Shown here: positions 7,691-16,801 of the stretch, piece after piece
Layout of the letters: every line of letters begins with the position of its first letter
Numbering within the stretch: the stretch's first letter is position 1
Assembly (NCBI GenBank): GCA_964472545.1
Contig: CAYYNP010000026.1
Span: 1 to 56,361 of the forward strand
Source of the DNA: CAYYNP01 sp964472545
GTDB lineage: Bacteria > Planctomycetota > Planctomycetia > Pirellulales > Thermoguttaceae
DNA length: 56,361 nt
Reading direction: 5' to 3'
Made by a program: the position numbers and the translations under genes
The notes under the pieces: generated by a model
What the model saw: only the letters and a program-made list of their open reading frames with translations
What the model was told of the DNA's origin: nothing
Database searches by the model: none

Positions 7691-9742
7691 TTACGGCCTT
7701 GGGGCAATGGCTTTGCGGGGGAGGATGGCCCACACGGGGTTGCGGGCCATCGTGCCGCGGAGGTTCGGGAAATTGGCTTCCAGCCACCTAAGTGCGTCGG
7801 CGGCCTTGGGGAATCCGCCGTCGACACCACAGACGATTGCCGCACGAGCGGAGTAGGCGTAGTCGTTACTGCCGCTGGGGAAGTCGGGCTTGTTCAACCG
7901 CAGATTCTCTGCGCAGAGCTGCTTCCAGTCGTCGTAGAAGACCACCTCGCCGGCGTCGTTCTTCTCGCCGACCACCATCCGATAGGGTGCCACCAGTCGG
8001 GGATCGAAATCCGGCGCGTTGGTCACAGTGCCCACCCGCCAACGCAGCAGGAAATCGCGCGGCCGGGCCGCCTCGGGGTAGCCGAGCTCGACCAGATGGT
8101 TCAGGCTCCACATCAGGTAATCGTGCTCCCAGGGCGCCGTAATCATCCAACGCGGATTGGGCGGGTTGGGAATCCGGGCACTGTCGGTCGTCCGCTCGCC
8201 CCAGAAACCCAGCTTGTTGTACTCCGGTGGGCCGAGCATCCGGCGAGTCCGATCGGCCAGGTTGTTGCGGACCTTCTGCTCGAAGTACGCCCGTTCCGGA
8301 TCTCCGTCCGGCGCGATCCACGCGGCGTCGGCCATGTTGCGCAGCGACCAGGCGTTGCCGCGGACCTGGCCGCAGAGGATGCCCTCGGCGTCGTGGCGAA
8401 GGTGGTTCCAGCTTGCCAACAGACAGAAGTTGGCCCAGAAATAGGCCTCTTCGAGGTAGTAATGATCGCCGGTGACCAGGTAGGGGATGTATGCGAACGA
8501 ACCCTGGTGGGCCAAGTCGGGCGAAAGCTTGACGTAGTTCGGCCCGGTCGCATGACGGTCGGGTTTCCATTGCGGCTTGTCGTCGCCCCGCTGGTCGAGC
8601 CAGAACTTCGGCCGCTGGTCGATGGTCATGATGCGCCCGGTATTGCGCGACCGCACGTGGATCGGCCACGAGCCGGCCAAATCGCCGTTGGCCAGCACGA
8701 GGGCCTTTTCGGCCGGCTGCATGCCGAGCAGATACCGCACGGCCCAGGTGGGATAGGAGCCGATCTCCGGCCGTCCGCCGGTGGTCGGCATGTAGGCACA
8801 GAGCGACCCTTGGCCCATGATCTCGAAACGCGGACCTTCCATCGCCGCGTGCGGGTCCGGCCGATCCGGCGGCGGCAACGTGCGGTCGTAGTTCGGCAGC
8901 GCGCAGGTGGAGATGAGATAGCCGAGATCGTGTGTTACGTGTACGGCCGGCCCGTCCCCGCCGCACCAAAACACCTTCCGCCAACGCGACAACCGGCGGT
9001 GGTCGACGGCCTTTTGCGAGAAAACCTGCTTGCCGTCGACGATCACCGCGGCGTCGTAGCGGATGTTGCCGGGCCAGGTGTCGAAGCAGTTTTCGACGGT
9101 CACCGAAACGCGCACCCGCTTGCAGCCGGCGTAGGCACGGATCGCCAGTTGCACGTTGAGGTCCTCGTCCGGGTTGCCATCGGCGTCGACCGGCGGAGCG
9201 GCGACGATCCATTCGGTGGCCACGTGGCCTTGCAGCCAGGTGGCGGCGGCTTCGGTGGCTCTGGCGAGCAGTTTTCTGGCATCGACCGAACGGGAGGTGC
9301 CGTCGGGAAACCGGAGCGTGACCGCCGCATTGAAATCGCTCTTGAGCAGATCTTCCAGCATCACCGGCTTCAGCGGCGGGGAGGGCAGCGGTGAGCCGGC
9401 TGCCAGGTTCAACGTCCGCGAACCGCCCGGCGGCAGCTCCCGCAAAACGGCCGAGATCACCGCGAACCGCAGCGACCCGTCGTCATACGTCCGCTTCACG
9501 TCGACCTGCGCCAACTGCCGCCCCGCGAAACAGAGCACGTGTTGGCCGCGCGGCACGTCACCCTGCTTGAACGCCTGTCCGAACGAAACCGGCACGTCGG
9601 CAAGCCGCCGGGCCGAGACGTTTTTCACTTCGACGCTCACCACGCCGGCCGGCTCGGCCGCACGGGCGGAACTCACGGCCGCCATCATGACGGCGGTCAT
9701 CATCTCGACGATACAACGACATCGTGGGAAACGACATTTCAT
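7691..9742 (-). CDS. Large secreted protein of unknown function
   Basis: Protein of 683 aa with a signal peptide cleaved after SSARA. The start at 9742 has an ideal AGGAGG eight bases upstream. The N-terminal 100 residues (VSFGQAFKQGDVPRGQ) resemble the RIFT-barrel module found at the front of some rhamnogalacturonan lyase-like proteins. The remainder is rich in Trp and aromatic residues and reads like an alpha-helical toroid of the polysaccharide-lyase type (YLEEAYFWANFCLLASWNH). I infer a periplasmic or extracellular polysaccharide-degrading role, but no catalytic residues can be named. It is the sole gene in its unit, flanked by palindromic repeats on both sides. Confidence 0.65.
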   Translation of the reverse strand: MKCRFPRCRCIVEMMTAVMMAAVSSARAAEPAGVVSVEVKNVSARRLADVPVSFGQAFKQGDVPRGQHVLCFAGRQLAQVDVKRTYDDGSLRFAVISAVLRELPPGGSRTLNLAAGSPLPSPPLKPVMLEDLLKSDFNAAVTLRFPDGTSRSVDARKLLARATEAAATWLQGHVATEWIVAAPPVDADGNPDEDLNVQLAIRAYAGCKRVRVSVTVENCFDTWPGNIRYDAAVIVDGKQVFSQKAVDHRRLSRWRKVFWCGGDGPAVHVTHDLGYLISTCALPNYDRTLPPPDRPDPHAAMEGPRFEIMGQGSLCAYMPTTGGRPEIGSYPTWAVRYLLGMQPAEKALVLANGDLAGSWPIHVRSRNTGRIMTIDQRPKFWLDQRGDDKPQWKPDRHATGPNYVKLSPDLAHQGSFAYIPYLVTGDHYYLEEAYFWANFCLLASWNHLRHDAEGILCGQVRGNAWSLRNMADAAWIAPDGDPERAYFEQKVRNNLADRTRRMLGPPEYNKLGFWGERTTDSARIPNPPNPRWMITAPWEHDYLMWSLNHLVELGYPEAARPRDFLLRWRVGTVTNAPDFDPRLVAPYRMVVGEKNDAGEVVFYDDWKQLCAENLRLNKPDFPSGSNDYAYSARAAIVCGVDGGFPKAADALRWLEANFPNLRGTMARNPVWAILPRKAIAPRP

Positions 9743-9785
9743 CTCTTGATCCTCCTGGTACGCAACTGTTGATTATCGAGGGTGG

Positions 9786-9966
9786 CCCCGACACTTTTCC
9801 GCAAGGGGCGTTGCCATCTCTTGCGTGTTGCCGGAAAAGTGTCGGGGTTGCGCAGCAACGAGAGGCGCCGATGTCGCCACTACGCCTCTTGTGGCTCCGC
9901 CACCCGGACACTCTTGCGGCAGTGTTTCTTCGCATGGCCGCACTCTCTCCGCAAGAGTGGCCGGGC
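9786..9966. repeat. Compound inverted repeat cluster (two REP-like pairs)
   Basis: The first pair is 9786-9804 against 9828-9847 (CCCCGACACTTTTCC arms with one extra base near the centre). The second pair is 9903-9919 against 9949-9966 (CCGGACACTCTTGCGG and its near complement). The two pairs also resemble each other, sharing a GGTGGCCC and CACTCTTGCGG theme. The cluster fills the gap between two leftward genes. It is probably a dispersed, non-coding palindromic family rather than a simple terminator. Confidence 0.7.
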
Positions 9967-9992
9967 CACCCATGTCTCACGCCCCCCAAGTG

Positions 9993-11225
9993 TCACTCTC
10001 TATTAACAAACACAAACGCCCCCAACTTCGACGCCGCCAACACGTCCTGCCGGCCGTCGGCATTGACGTCGGTGGCGATGACTTGCAGGCCGACGCCGGA
10101 ATTGTCGTCGATCAAGTGTGGGCGGAACTCGACTTTACCACCAACCCGCCGGAGTTGAAACCAGTAGATCACCGCCGCGGCGTTCGGCTCGACGTCGCCG
10201 GTGGGGCCGTGGGCCCAGCGGCGCTTGCCGACCACCACGTCGGTCAGCCCGTCGCCGTCGACGTCGGCGATGTCCAACGCGTGCGGCTGCGAAAAGGCTA
10301 CGCCGTATTTCGACTCTTCGCTGCGGTCGCCCATCATCTTGTGCTCGACGAAGGTGATCTTCCCGCCGTCGTCGACCTGCTCGAACCAGGCCAGCCCCCA
10401 GCCGTGGGCGTCCAGGGCGGTGACCACGTCGTTATCGCCGTCGCCGTCGACGTCGTAGGTGAGCATCTGGGCCCCGCCGCGCTGGGCGAAGCGGAAGGTG
10501 TGCTGGGGCCAGGCGGTTGCGTGCGATTCGGCCGGCGGTTGCTCCCACCAGCCGTCGTTGAGGATGAGGTCGCGGCGTCCGTCGCCGTTGATATCGCCCA
10601 CGCCGGTGCCGTGATAGAACTGGGCGTAGTTGCCCTCGTCGGTGATCGGATGGAAGTTCCACGGCTGCGTGGGATCGTCGCGCTGCGGACGCAGCATTCC
10701 CCAGCGATTCTCCCAGTGGCAGATGAGTTCCCGGCGGCCGTCGCCGTCGAGATCGGCAAACGGCGGCGTTTCCCCCTTTACTCGTTCAAAGACGAAATGC
10801 CGTTTCCACAGCCCCGGTTTTCCCCGCGGGTTTTCGTACCATGCGGCCTGGTGCAGATGGACCCGGCCGAGCACGAGGACGTCGGGCCAATCGTCGGCGT
10901 TGAAGTCGTCCACGTAGGAGAACATGCTGTTGGTCGGGCTCTTGGCCGGTTCGTGCGGCACGGGCGGATAGAAGGCGTGACGCTTCTGCCACGCGGGCCC
11001 CTCGTACCAGAACGGCCCGGCCACGACGTCGGTTTTTCCGTCGCGGTTGAAGTCGCCGTGGTTGATTCCGTCGCAGTAGTACTTGTCCGTGAGCACGCGC
11101 TTCTCGAAGCGCACGGAAGTTGCCGGTTCGGCGGCGGCGAGGAAGCCCGGCAGGGCAAAAATGGCGATCAGCATCACCGGCCGGGCGATTCTGCGGGCAG
11201 CGCTGCAAAACACGACGGTCTTCAT
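9993..11225 (-). CDS. FG-GAP/VCBS repeat beta-propeller protein, secreted
   Basis: Predicted extracellular seven-bladed propeller. The start at 11225 (MKTVVFCSAARRIARPVML) gives a signal peptide ending LAAAEP; an in-frame start 51 codons upstream is rejected because it precedes the hydrophobic core. Calcium-binding DxDGDGxxD-like loops recur along the chain: DFNRDGKTD, DFNADDWPD, DLDGDGRRE, DINGDGRRD, DVDGDGDND, DVDGDGLTD and DVNADGRQD. This spacing is diagnostic of FG-GAP/VCBS repeats. Ligand is unknown. Such proteins are numerous in planctomycetes and often occur near sulfatases and oxidoreductases. Confidence 0.85.
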   Translation of the reverse strand: MKTVVFCSAARRIARPVMLIAIFALPGFLAAAEPATSVRFEKRVLTDKYYCDGINHGDFNRDGKTDVVAGPFWYEGPAWQKRHAFYPPVPHEPAKSPTNSMFSYVDDFNADDWPDVLVLGRVHLHQAAWYENPRGKPGLWKRHFVFERVKGETPPFADLDGDGRRELICHWENRWGMLRPQRDDPTQPWNFHPITDEGNYAQFYHGTGVGDINGDGRRDLILNDGWWEQPPAESHATAWPQHTFRFAQRGGAQMLTYDVDGDGDNDVVTALDAHGWGLAWFEQVDDGGKITFVEHKMMGDRSEESKYGVAFSQPHALDIADVDGDGLTDVVVGKRRWAHGPTGDVEPNAAAVIYWFQLRRVGGKVEFRPHLIDDNSGVGLQVIATDVNADGRQDVLAASKLGAFVFVNRE

Positions 11226-11353
11226 GGCGGCGTCTCGGCGGGATACGGCGGAAGGACGGTTCTCTTGGCCAGAAACATCGTAGCAACTCGCGCCGCAGAT
11301 TGCCAATCGCGTGGAATCGCCGCCAGGCGCTTCGTTGTGAACGGCGGCGAACC

Positions 11354-11830
11354 TCAGCAGAACAGTCGCTCGCGACAAGCGTCAATGACCGGGGCGAATC
11401 GCGGCCCCACGCCGCGGATCTCGAAACGCCGCGACGTGTCGCCGGTGACCTCGATGTGGATCTCGACCCGCTCGCGCGGCAGGCTCTCCTCCACGCGGTC
11501 GGCCCATTCGATCAATACCAAGGCGTCGCTCTCGAAGAACTCGTCGGGCCCGAGTTCCTCGAATTCGTCGAGGTCGCGGAGCCGGTAGGCGTCGAGGTGG
11601 TAGATCGTCCGGCGGCCCTGGTACGGCTGCATCAAGACGAACGTCGGGCTGACCACGTCGCGGCGATTCACGCCGGAGGCCGCGGCGATCGCCTGGACCA
11701 GCCGCGTCTTGCCGGCGCCGAGCGTGCCCAACAGCGCTACCGTGGTGCCGTCGGGGAGCACGTCGGCCAAGACCGAGCCCAGCGCATCGGTGGCAGATTC
11801 GTTGGTGGATTCGTAGGTAAACTCGGTCAT
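11354..11830 (-). CDS. tsaE: tRNA threonylcarbamoyladenosine biosynthesis protein TsaE
   Basis: ATPase that works with TsaB and TsaD to make the t6A37 modification of ANN-decoding tRNAs. The Walker A motif GTLGAGKT is at residues 35-42. Other family motifs are SPTF, YHLDAYR and IEWADR. The length of 158 aa is normal. It is in the same orientation as thiL, with about 70 bp between them that contain a GC-rich hairpin. The short FC tail after CRERL is unremarkable. Confidence 0.95.
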   Translation of the reverse strand: MTEFTYESTNESATDALGSVLADVLPDGTTVALLGTLGAGKTRLVQAIAAASGVNRRDVVSPTFVLMQPYQGRRTIYHLDAYRLRDLDEFEELGPDEFFESDALVLIEWADRVEESLPRERVEIHIEVTGDTSRRFEIRGVGPRFAPVIDACRERLFC

Positions 11831-11901
11831 CGGGAACTCTTGCTACGCCGCCGTGCCGGCGGCGGCTAAACGGTATTGAAGCGGCTCGACTCGCGGCGAT
11901 A

Positions 11902-12834
11902 CTACTCGAAATCGTGTTGCCAGCCGTGAGGGGCCAACTCCCGTCGGGTGCCGTCCGGGGCGTCCTGCCACAGGCCGGGCTCCTTGATGAAACGGCCGAT
12001 CTCGGTCAGCGGCACGTCGAGCGGCTGTTCGGCCAACATCTGCCGGGCTTTGTCCGGCGGTACGGCCAGGATCAACTCGAAATCCTCGCCGTCGCCCAAG
12101 GCGTGTTCGAGCGGCGTCGAGCCGTCGGCCAGTTGATCGGCCAGCCGGTGGGCGTCCTCGGCGATCGGCAGGTGGGCCGTCTCGACGATCGCCCCGCAGC
12201 CGCTCTCCTCGATCACGTGGTTCAGGTCGACCGAAAGCCCGTCACTGACGTCGATGCCGGCGTGGAGTTCGTACCGCTCGGCGAGCAACAACGCCTCATC
12301 GACGCGCGGTTGGAAGTCGAAATGCCGCCCGAGGATGCTGCCGCCGAATCGGCCGGTGACCACGATCCGGTCGCCCGGCCGGGCGCCGCCGCGGCGCAAC
12401 GGTCCGGCGGCGGTGACCTGGCCCAGCGCCGTTACGGCGATTGCCAGCGGTCCGTCCCAACTGTTCGTGTCGCCGCCGGCAATGGCCACGTCGAACTGCT
12501 CGGCCAGCGGCAACAGACCTTCGTACAGTTCGACGGCCAACTCCAGCCCACCTTGCCGCGGCAGGGCCAATGCGATCACGGCCGCCAGCGGCCGGGCGGC
12601 CAGCGCCGCCAGGTCGCTGAGATTCACGGCCAGGGCCTTGCGCCCCGCCCGGCGCGGGTCGATCTCGGCCAGCCGGAAATCGACCTGATCGGTGAGCATG
12701 TCGACGGTGATCACGCACTGGTCGACCTCCGCCATGCGCAGCACGGCCGCGTCGTCGCCCGGCCCCAGCCGCAACAACGGATGGGGCGGCAACTGCCGGC
12801 GAAGATGAGCGATCAGGTCGGATTCGAGTGCCAT
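11902..12834 (-). CDS. thiL: Thiamine-monophosphate kinase
   Basis: Catalyses ATP-dependent phosphorylation of thiamine monophosphate to thiamine diphosphate, the last step of cofactor synthesis. Family motifs are present in order: GPGDDAAVL near the N terminus, TVDMLTDQVDF, the AVNLSDLAALAARP helix, AGGDTNSW, and HAGIDVSDGLSVDLNHV toward the C terminus. The length of 310 aa is normal. No clear Shine-Dalgarno precedes the ATG at 12834. The preceding 110 bp contain a perfect hairpin that probably ends the upstream esterase transcript. Confidence 0.93.
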   Translation of the reverse strand: MALESDLIAHLRRQLPPHPLLRLGPGDDAAVLRMAEVDQCVITVDMLTDQVDFRLAEIDPRRAGRKALAVNLSDLAALAARPLAAVIALALPRQGGLELAVELYEGLLPLAEQFDVAIAGGDTNSWDGPLAIAVTALGQVTAAGPLRRGGARPGDRIVVTGRFGGSILGRHFDFQPRVDEALLLAERYELHAGIDVSDGLSVDLNHVIEESGCGAIVETAHLPIAEDAHRLADQLADGSTPLEHALGDGEDFELILAVPPDKARQMLAEQPLDVPLTEIGRFIKEPGLWQDAPDGTRRELAPHGWQHDFE

Positions 12835-12897
12835 CGTGGCAGGATACTACAGAGGGCCGGGAAAATCCAGCGGACCATGACGGAGAAGCTCCCGACT

Positions 12898-12917
12898 GCC
12901 GCGCTGCACAGCGCGGC
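12898..12917 (-). terminator. Hairpin between esterase and thiL
   Basis: GCCGCGCTG and CAGCGCGGC are perfect 9-bp arms around a 2-nt centre, just past the stop of the leftward esterase gene. There is no T-run, so it would be an intrinsic terminator only in a loose sense. It may instead be a dispersed palindrome. Confidence 0.4.
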
Positions 12918-12944
12918 ACGAACGAACCGGCGTTGGGCGCCGGC

Positions 12945-13958
12945 CTACTTTTCGGGTCCCGTCGGATTGGGCGGCGCTTTCGGGCCGCCGAGCAGTTCGA
13001 CCATCGCCCGGCCCATGCCTTCGCCGATGAGGTAGTAGCTCTCGGCGTTGCAGCACCAATGATAGCGGATCGGTCGCGGCGAGACCGGCCCGTCGCGGAA
13101 GAAACTGCGAGTTTCTACGTACTTCACCGTGCCCTGGAACTGTTCGCGTTCGGCGGCCGCCTTCTGGGCCGCCATCACACCGAGCCGCCGGTCGATTACC
13201 TGCCCCCATCCGCCGAACCCGCTGCCGCCGATCACAAACGGCAGCTTTGGCACGCCCAAGTCCTTGCGGACGTCGCGGATGAAGTTGACCATGTTCTTCT
13301 CGTATTCGGCAACGTCCGCGGCGCTGCACCCGTCGTTCCAGCCCTGATGCCAGCCGAAGCCGACGATCTCGTAGCCTTGGCCGTCGTACTGGGGAAAATC
13401 GGCCTTGAGGTTATCGAGTTGCTTTTTCACGCCCGCAATCATCCCGTCGTATTGATCGCCGACGCCGGAACCACGCTGGCGGCCGTCGCGCGTATCTCCG
13501 GAACTCGGCGGACGCCAGGGTCCAGCCAGGCTCGTACCGCCGGGGCCGAACTTGATCAACAGCACCTGCTCGCCAAGATAGTCGCCCACGACCCAACCGA
13601 AGGCCAATTCCGGTCCGATGGCGTTGCGCGCGGCGCTCTTGCCGATAGTCAACGGGCACTTGGCTTCATAGTAAGACAGCCAAACGTCGTCGCGAACGAT
13701 CCAGTTCCCGTCTTCATCGAGCAGGTGTTTGTAGCGGGCCGCCGTGGCCGGTGCCTGCGACAGGGTTTCCAGCGTCCCCAGTTGCCCGGGCTGCCCTTTG
13801 ACGACTCCGTGGCCTTCCATGTTCGACTGTCCGGCAAGGATGAACACCTTCAGAGGGCTCTTGCCCGGTTGGGCGGCGCGAGTCGCGCCGGCGAAGATCA
13901 AACCGGCCAACGCCGCCAGCAGCGCAAGACGGTTGGCGTATCTGTTCGTGTTTCTCAC
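12945..13958 (-). CDS. Secreted acetylxylan/sialate O-acetylesterase-like SGNH hydrolase
   Basis: Predicted deacetylase acting on acetylated glycans. I choose a GTG start at 13958 because AAGGAG lies seven bases upstream and it leaves a clean signal peptide (RLALLAALAGLIFAGATRA); the ATG 11 codons upstream lacks a site. The nucleophile motif GQSNMEG has Ser near residue 45. GFGWHQGWND holds the oxyanion or block III residues, and RYHWCCNAESYYLIGEGMG near the C terminus carries the likely catalytic His. This matches the SASA/CE6-type esterases common in planctomycetes. The gene starts 14 bp after the stop of a short upstream frame that may be its operon partner. Confidence 0.8.
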   Translation of the reverse strand: MRNTNRYANRLALLAALAGLIFAGATRAAQPGKSPLKVFILAGQSNMEGHGVVKGQPGQLGTLETLSQAPATAARYKHLLDEDGNWIVRDDVWLSYYEAKCPLTIGKSAARNAIGPELAFGWVVGDYLGEQVLLIKFGPGGTSLAGPWRPPSSGDTRDGRQRGSGVGDQYDGMIAGVKKQLDNLKADFPQYDGQGYEIVGFGWHQGWNDGCSAADVAEYEKNMVNFIRDVRKDLGVPKLPFVIGGSGFGGWGQVIDRRLGVMAAQKAAAEREQFQGTVKYVETRSFFRDGPVSPRPIRYHWCCNAESYYLIGEGMGRAMVELLGGPKAPPNPTGPEK

Positions 13959-13972
13959 GTTGAACTCCTTGG

Positions 13973-14266
13973 TTACTCGAACTTCAGACATAAAGTGGAA
14001 GACAGGAACCGGCTACGAGCGACCCTCGCCGGGACCAGTATAGTCGAAGCGGCCAGTATAGTCGAAGCGGCGAGACCAATACCGATTGCCGACAGCACGA
14101 GATCGCCCCGCAGCAACGGTTGTGTTCGTACGACCGGTGCAACCGCTACCGTGATCGGATTGGTAAGGATGCACCCCATGCCGATGGGGGCGACCGCTTT
14201 GACGGAGACTGCCGTTCGACCTAGGTTTTCGATAGAGGGCCTCGTCGCTATCGGTATTGTTTTCAT
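13973..14266 (-). CDS. Possible small membrane protein, 97 aa
   Basis: Weakly supported reading frame. It contains one hydrophobic segment (LVLSAIGIGLAASTIL and onward) followed by basic residues (RVARSRF), as in a single-pass membrane protein. Its stop lies just before the Shine-Dalgarno of the esterase gene, which is operon-like spacing. Against it, there is no ribosome site at the ATG and an 18-bp tandem repeat falls inside it. I recognise no family. It may be chance. Confidence 0.3.
   Translation of the reverse strand: MKTIPIATRPSIENLGRTAVSVKAVAPIGMGCILTNPITVAVAPVVRTQPLLRGDLVLSAIGIGLAASTILAASTILVPARVARSRFLSSTLCLKFE
14035..14070. repeat. 18-bp tandem duplication
   Basis: CCAGTATAGTCGAAGCGG occurs twice in direct tandem without mismatch, between the divergent esterase and GGDEF genes. 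It lies in a probable promoter region or, if the 97-aa frame is real, adds six residues to its membrane segment. Confidence 0.9.
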
Positions 14267-14386
14267 CGGCAGCCGCCGCCGACGGTGCTGCTCGACGATA
14301 TCGGTCTAGTCGATGTTGGTCTCGTCGACGTCGATCCAGACGACGTCGATTCCAACCCGGACAACTCGCGCTGAAGACGCACCTCG

Positions 14387-16768
14387 ATGGCAAAAACTCC
14401 CAGTCCGCCAATCCGACCCGAGCCGACGGTACCCGTCGAGACCCGGCCGCGCTCACCGGCTCCCTTGCCGGACGACCGGCCGATTGCCGGCGGGGCCTCC
14501 TCCGCTGCGGCGCCGGCGGGTCAAGCTCCCGCCGAAGACCCGCGGCCGGAGCATTGGATGTCGGAGTTGGGCACGCTGCTGGGCGAGTTGGAGCGCGTCG
14601 CCGGCGCGCGGCCGGTTCCGGTCGTCGATCGCGATACGGACAACCGCCTGGTGCAGGTCCGTCTGGGCACGGCATCGAGCCTGTTTGCGGCACTACAGTG
14701 CAAGCACGCGGCGACCGCCGCACACGCCTTGCGCGTGGCGTTGAGTTGTTCGGCCTGGGCCGCGCGGATGGGGCTGGACCGGCAGCAGCGCGACGTGATC
14801 GAAATTGCCGCCCTGCTGCACGACGTGGGCGTGATCGGGGTACCCGACCACGTGTTGTTGAAGCCGGCCAAGCTCGACGCCGACGAAGCCGCCATGATGG
14901 AGCAATCGTGGCAGATGAGTCTGCAAATTCTCCGCCGTAGCTGCGCTTCGGACGAGGTGCTCGACGTGGTCGAGCACGTGCCGGCCCGATTCGACGGCAC
15001 GCGCAACGGCTTTCGATTCCGCGGCACGCAGATCCCCTTGGCCGCCCGCATGATCGCCATCGCCGAGGCCTTCGATGCGATGACGGTCGATCACGTCTAT
15101 CGGACGGCCATGTCGCAGGAGCGGGCAAAGGTCGAGCTGTTCGACTGCGCCGGAACGCAATTCGACCCGGATCTGGTGCGGCAATTCGCGGAGTTCCACG
15201 TCGACAACCAAACGGAACTGCATCGCGAGGCGGCCGGGCAGTGGTTGCAGTCGTTGGCTTCCGAGTCGGGCAACGCCTACTGGCAACTGAACGATCGGCC
15301 GGCGGCGGCCGATCGGCCGAGTGCCGAGTCGCTGTTTCAGAGTAAACTGCTGGAGAACATGCACGACGCGGTGGTGTTCATCGACACGGCCGGACGCGTG
15401 ACGTTGTGGAACCGCGGCACCGAACGGCTCACCGGAATTGCCGGCGGCAGCGTCCGCCAGCGCCATTGGCATCCGGGCCTGTTGAAGATGGCCGACGAGA
15501 AGGGCCAGCCGGTCTCGCAGGCCGATTGCCCGGTCCGTACGGCGATCCGCTCCGGCGCGCAATCGCTGCGGCGGCTGACGATCAGCGGCCGTACGGGACG
15601 TTCGGTGACCGTCGACACGCACGCGATTCCGGTGGTCGGCGAAGACGCAGTCACTTTGGGCGCGATCCTGTTGTTCCACGACGCTTCGTCGGAGACGTCG
15701 CTCGAGCAGCGGTGTCAGAATCTGCACGAAAAAGCCACCAAGGACCCTTTGACCCAAGTGGCCAACCGGGCGGAATTCGACCGCGTCCACGAGTTGTTCG
15801 TGGCGGCCCACCAGAAACAGCAGGTCCCTTGCAGCCTGATAATCGGCGACCTGGATCGCTTCAAGAAGGTCAACGACACCTACGGACATCAGGCCGGCGA
15901 CGAAGTGATCAAGAGCCTGGCGACGCTGCTGAAGCGTTCCTGCGGGGCGGGCGACCTGGTGGCTCGATACGGCGGCGAGGAGTTCGTCGTGTTGTGTGCC
16001 GATTGCGACAACGCCACCGCCACCCGCCGGGCTGAAGACATCCGCAAGGCGCTGGCCCAGGTTTCGCAGCCGACGATGAAGGGCCGCAAAGTGACCGTCA
16101 GCTTCGGGGTCACCGAAATCCAACCCGGCGACACGCCCGAAACGATGCTTCGCCGAGCCGACCGGGGACTGTTGATGGCCAAAGCCCAAGGACGCAATAC
16201 GGTCGTCCAGCTTGGCACCGGCAGCGAACGGGCCGAACTGCCCAAAACCTCCAGCGGCGCCAAGAAGAAGAAAGAGGCCAAGCCGAAACACCTGCTGACG
16301 CGGACCCTGGTGACGCCCGTGCCGATCAAGATGGCCATCGAGAAACTCCGCGGTTTCGTGGCCGATCACCAGGCCAAGATCCTCAAGATCGACGGCAACC
16401 GCGTGCGGATGGAGATTATCGACGGATATCAAGGGCCGATGCGCCGGCGGGCCGACCGGCCGATGGCCTTTGCCGTGGAACTCCAATTCTCCGAGGAACG
16501 CGTCTGCAAGCAGCGCGGCGACGAGTCGTCCGCAGAGACATCGTCCACCTGCGCAGCGTCCGCCGATGGAGTCGCGCGGACGAAGATCCAGTTGAGCGTC
16601 CGCCCGAAGAAGAATCGCGACCGCCGCCGCACCGACCTCGACAGCCGCGTTCGAGAGGTCGTCGTCAGCTTCCGGTCCTACCTGATGGCCGTGGAAGCCG
16701 ACACCGAGCCGCGCTGCGAGACACAAACCGCAAAGCGGCGATTTCTGACCCCCTGGCTGAAGAAGTGA
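14387..16768 (+). CDS. HD-domain/PAS/GGDEF signalling protein
   Basis: Predicted cyclic-di-GMP signalling protein of 793 aa. A disordered Pro-rich N terminus (1-55) is followed by an HD-GYP-like domain (about 95-300) with LLHDVGVIGVPDH near residue 142. The region that should carry the GYP signature reads FDGTRNGFRFRGTQIP, so that part is degenerate. A PAS domain (about 320-430) precedes a GGDEF domain with RYGGEEF near residue 528, a catalytically permitted variant. The inhibitory-site RxxD is replaced by GAGD, so product feedback is probably lost. A basic linker and an unassigned 120-residue C-terminal domain end the protein. It lies 33 bp upstream of a flagellin gene, which suggests motility control. 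Confidence 0.85.
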   Translation: MAKTPSPPIRPEPTVPVETRPRSPAPLPDDRPIAGGASSAAAPAGQAPAEDPRPEHWMSELGTLLGELERVAGARPVPVVDRDTDNRLVQVRLGTASSLFAALQCKHAATAAHALRVALSCSAWAARMGLDRQQRDVIEIAALLHDVGVIGVPDHVLLKPAKLDADEAAMMEQSWQMSLQILRRSCASDEVLDVVEHVPARFDGTRNGFRFRGTQIPLAARMIAIAEAFDAMTVDHVYRTAMSQERAKVELFDCAGTQFDPDLVRQFAEFHVDNQTELHREAAGQWLQSLASESGNAYWQLNDRPAAADRPSAESLFQSKLLENMHDAVVFIDTAGRVTLWNRGTERLTGIAGGSVRQRHWHPGLLKMADEKGQPVSQADCPVRTAIRSGAQSLRRLTISGRTGRSVTVDTHAIPVVGEDAVTLGAILLFHDASSETSLEQRCQNLHEKATKDPLTQVANRAEFDRVHELFVAAHQKQQVPCSLIIGDLDRFKKVNDTYGHQAGDEVIKSLATLLKRSCGAGDLVARYGGEEFVVLCADCDNATATRRAEDIRKALAQVSQPTMKGRKVTVSFGVTEIQPGDTPETMLRRADRGLLMAKAQGRNTVVQLGTGSERAELPKTSSGAKKKKEAKPKHLLTRTLVTPVPIKMAIEKLRGFVADHQAKILKIDGNRVRMEIIDGYQGPMRRRADRPMAFAVELQFSEERVCKQRGDESSAETSSTCAASADGVARTKIQLSVRPKKNRDRRRTDLDSRVREVVVSFRSYLMAVEADTEPRCETQTAKRRFLTPWLKK

Positions 16769-16801
16769 TTCTGCAATAGCCGCCGAACCGGAAGCCGCAC
16801 G

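Noticed and set aside
6260..9394. 1,044-codon plus-strand frame across three leftward genes
   Set aside because: The composition is that of antisense translation, and all three opposing genes have signal peptides and domain motifs.
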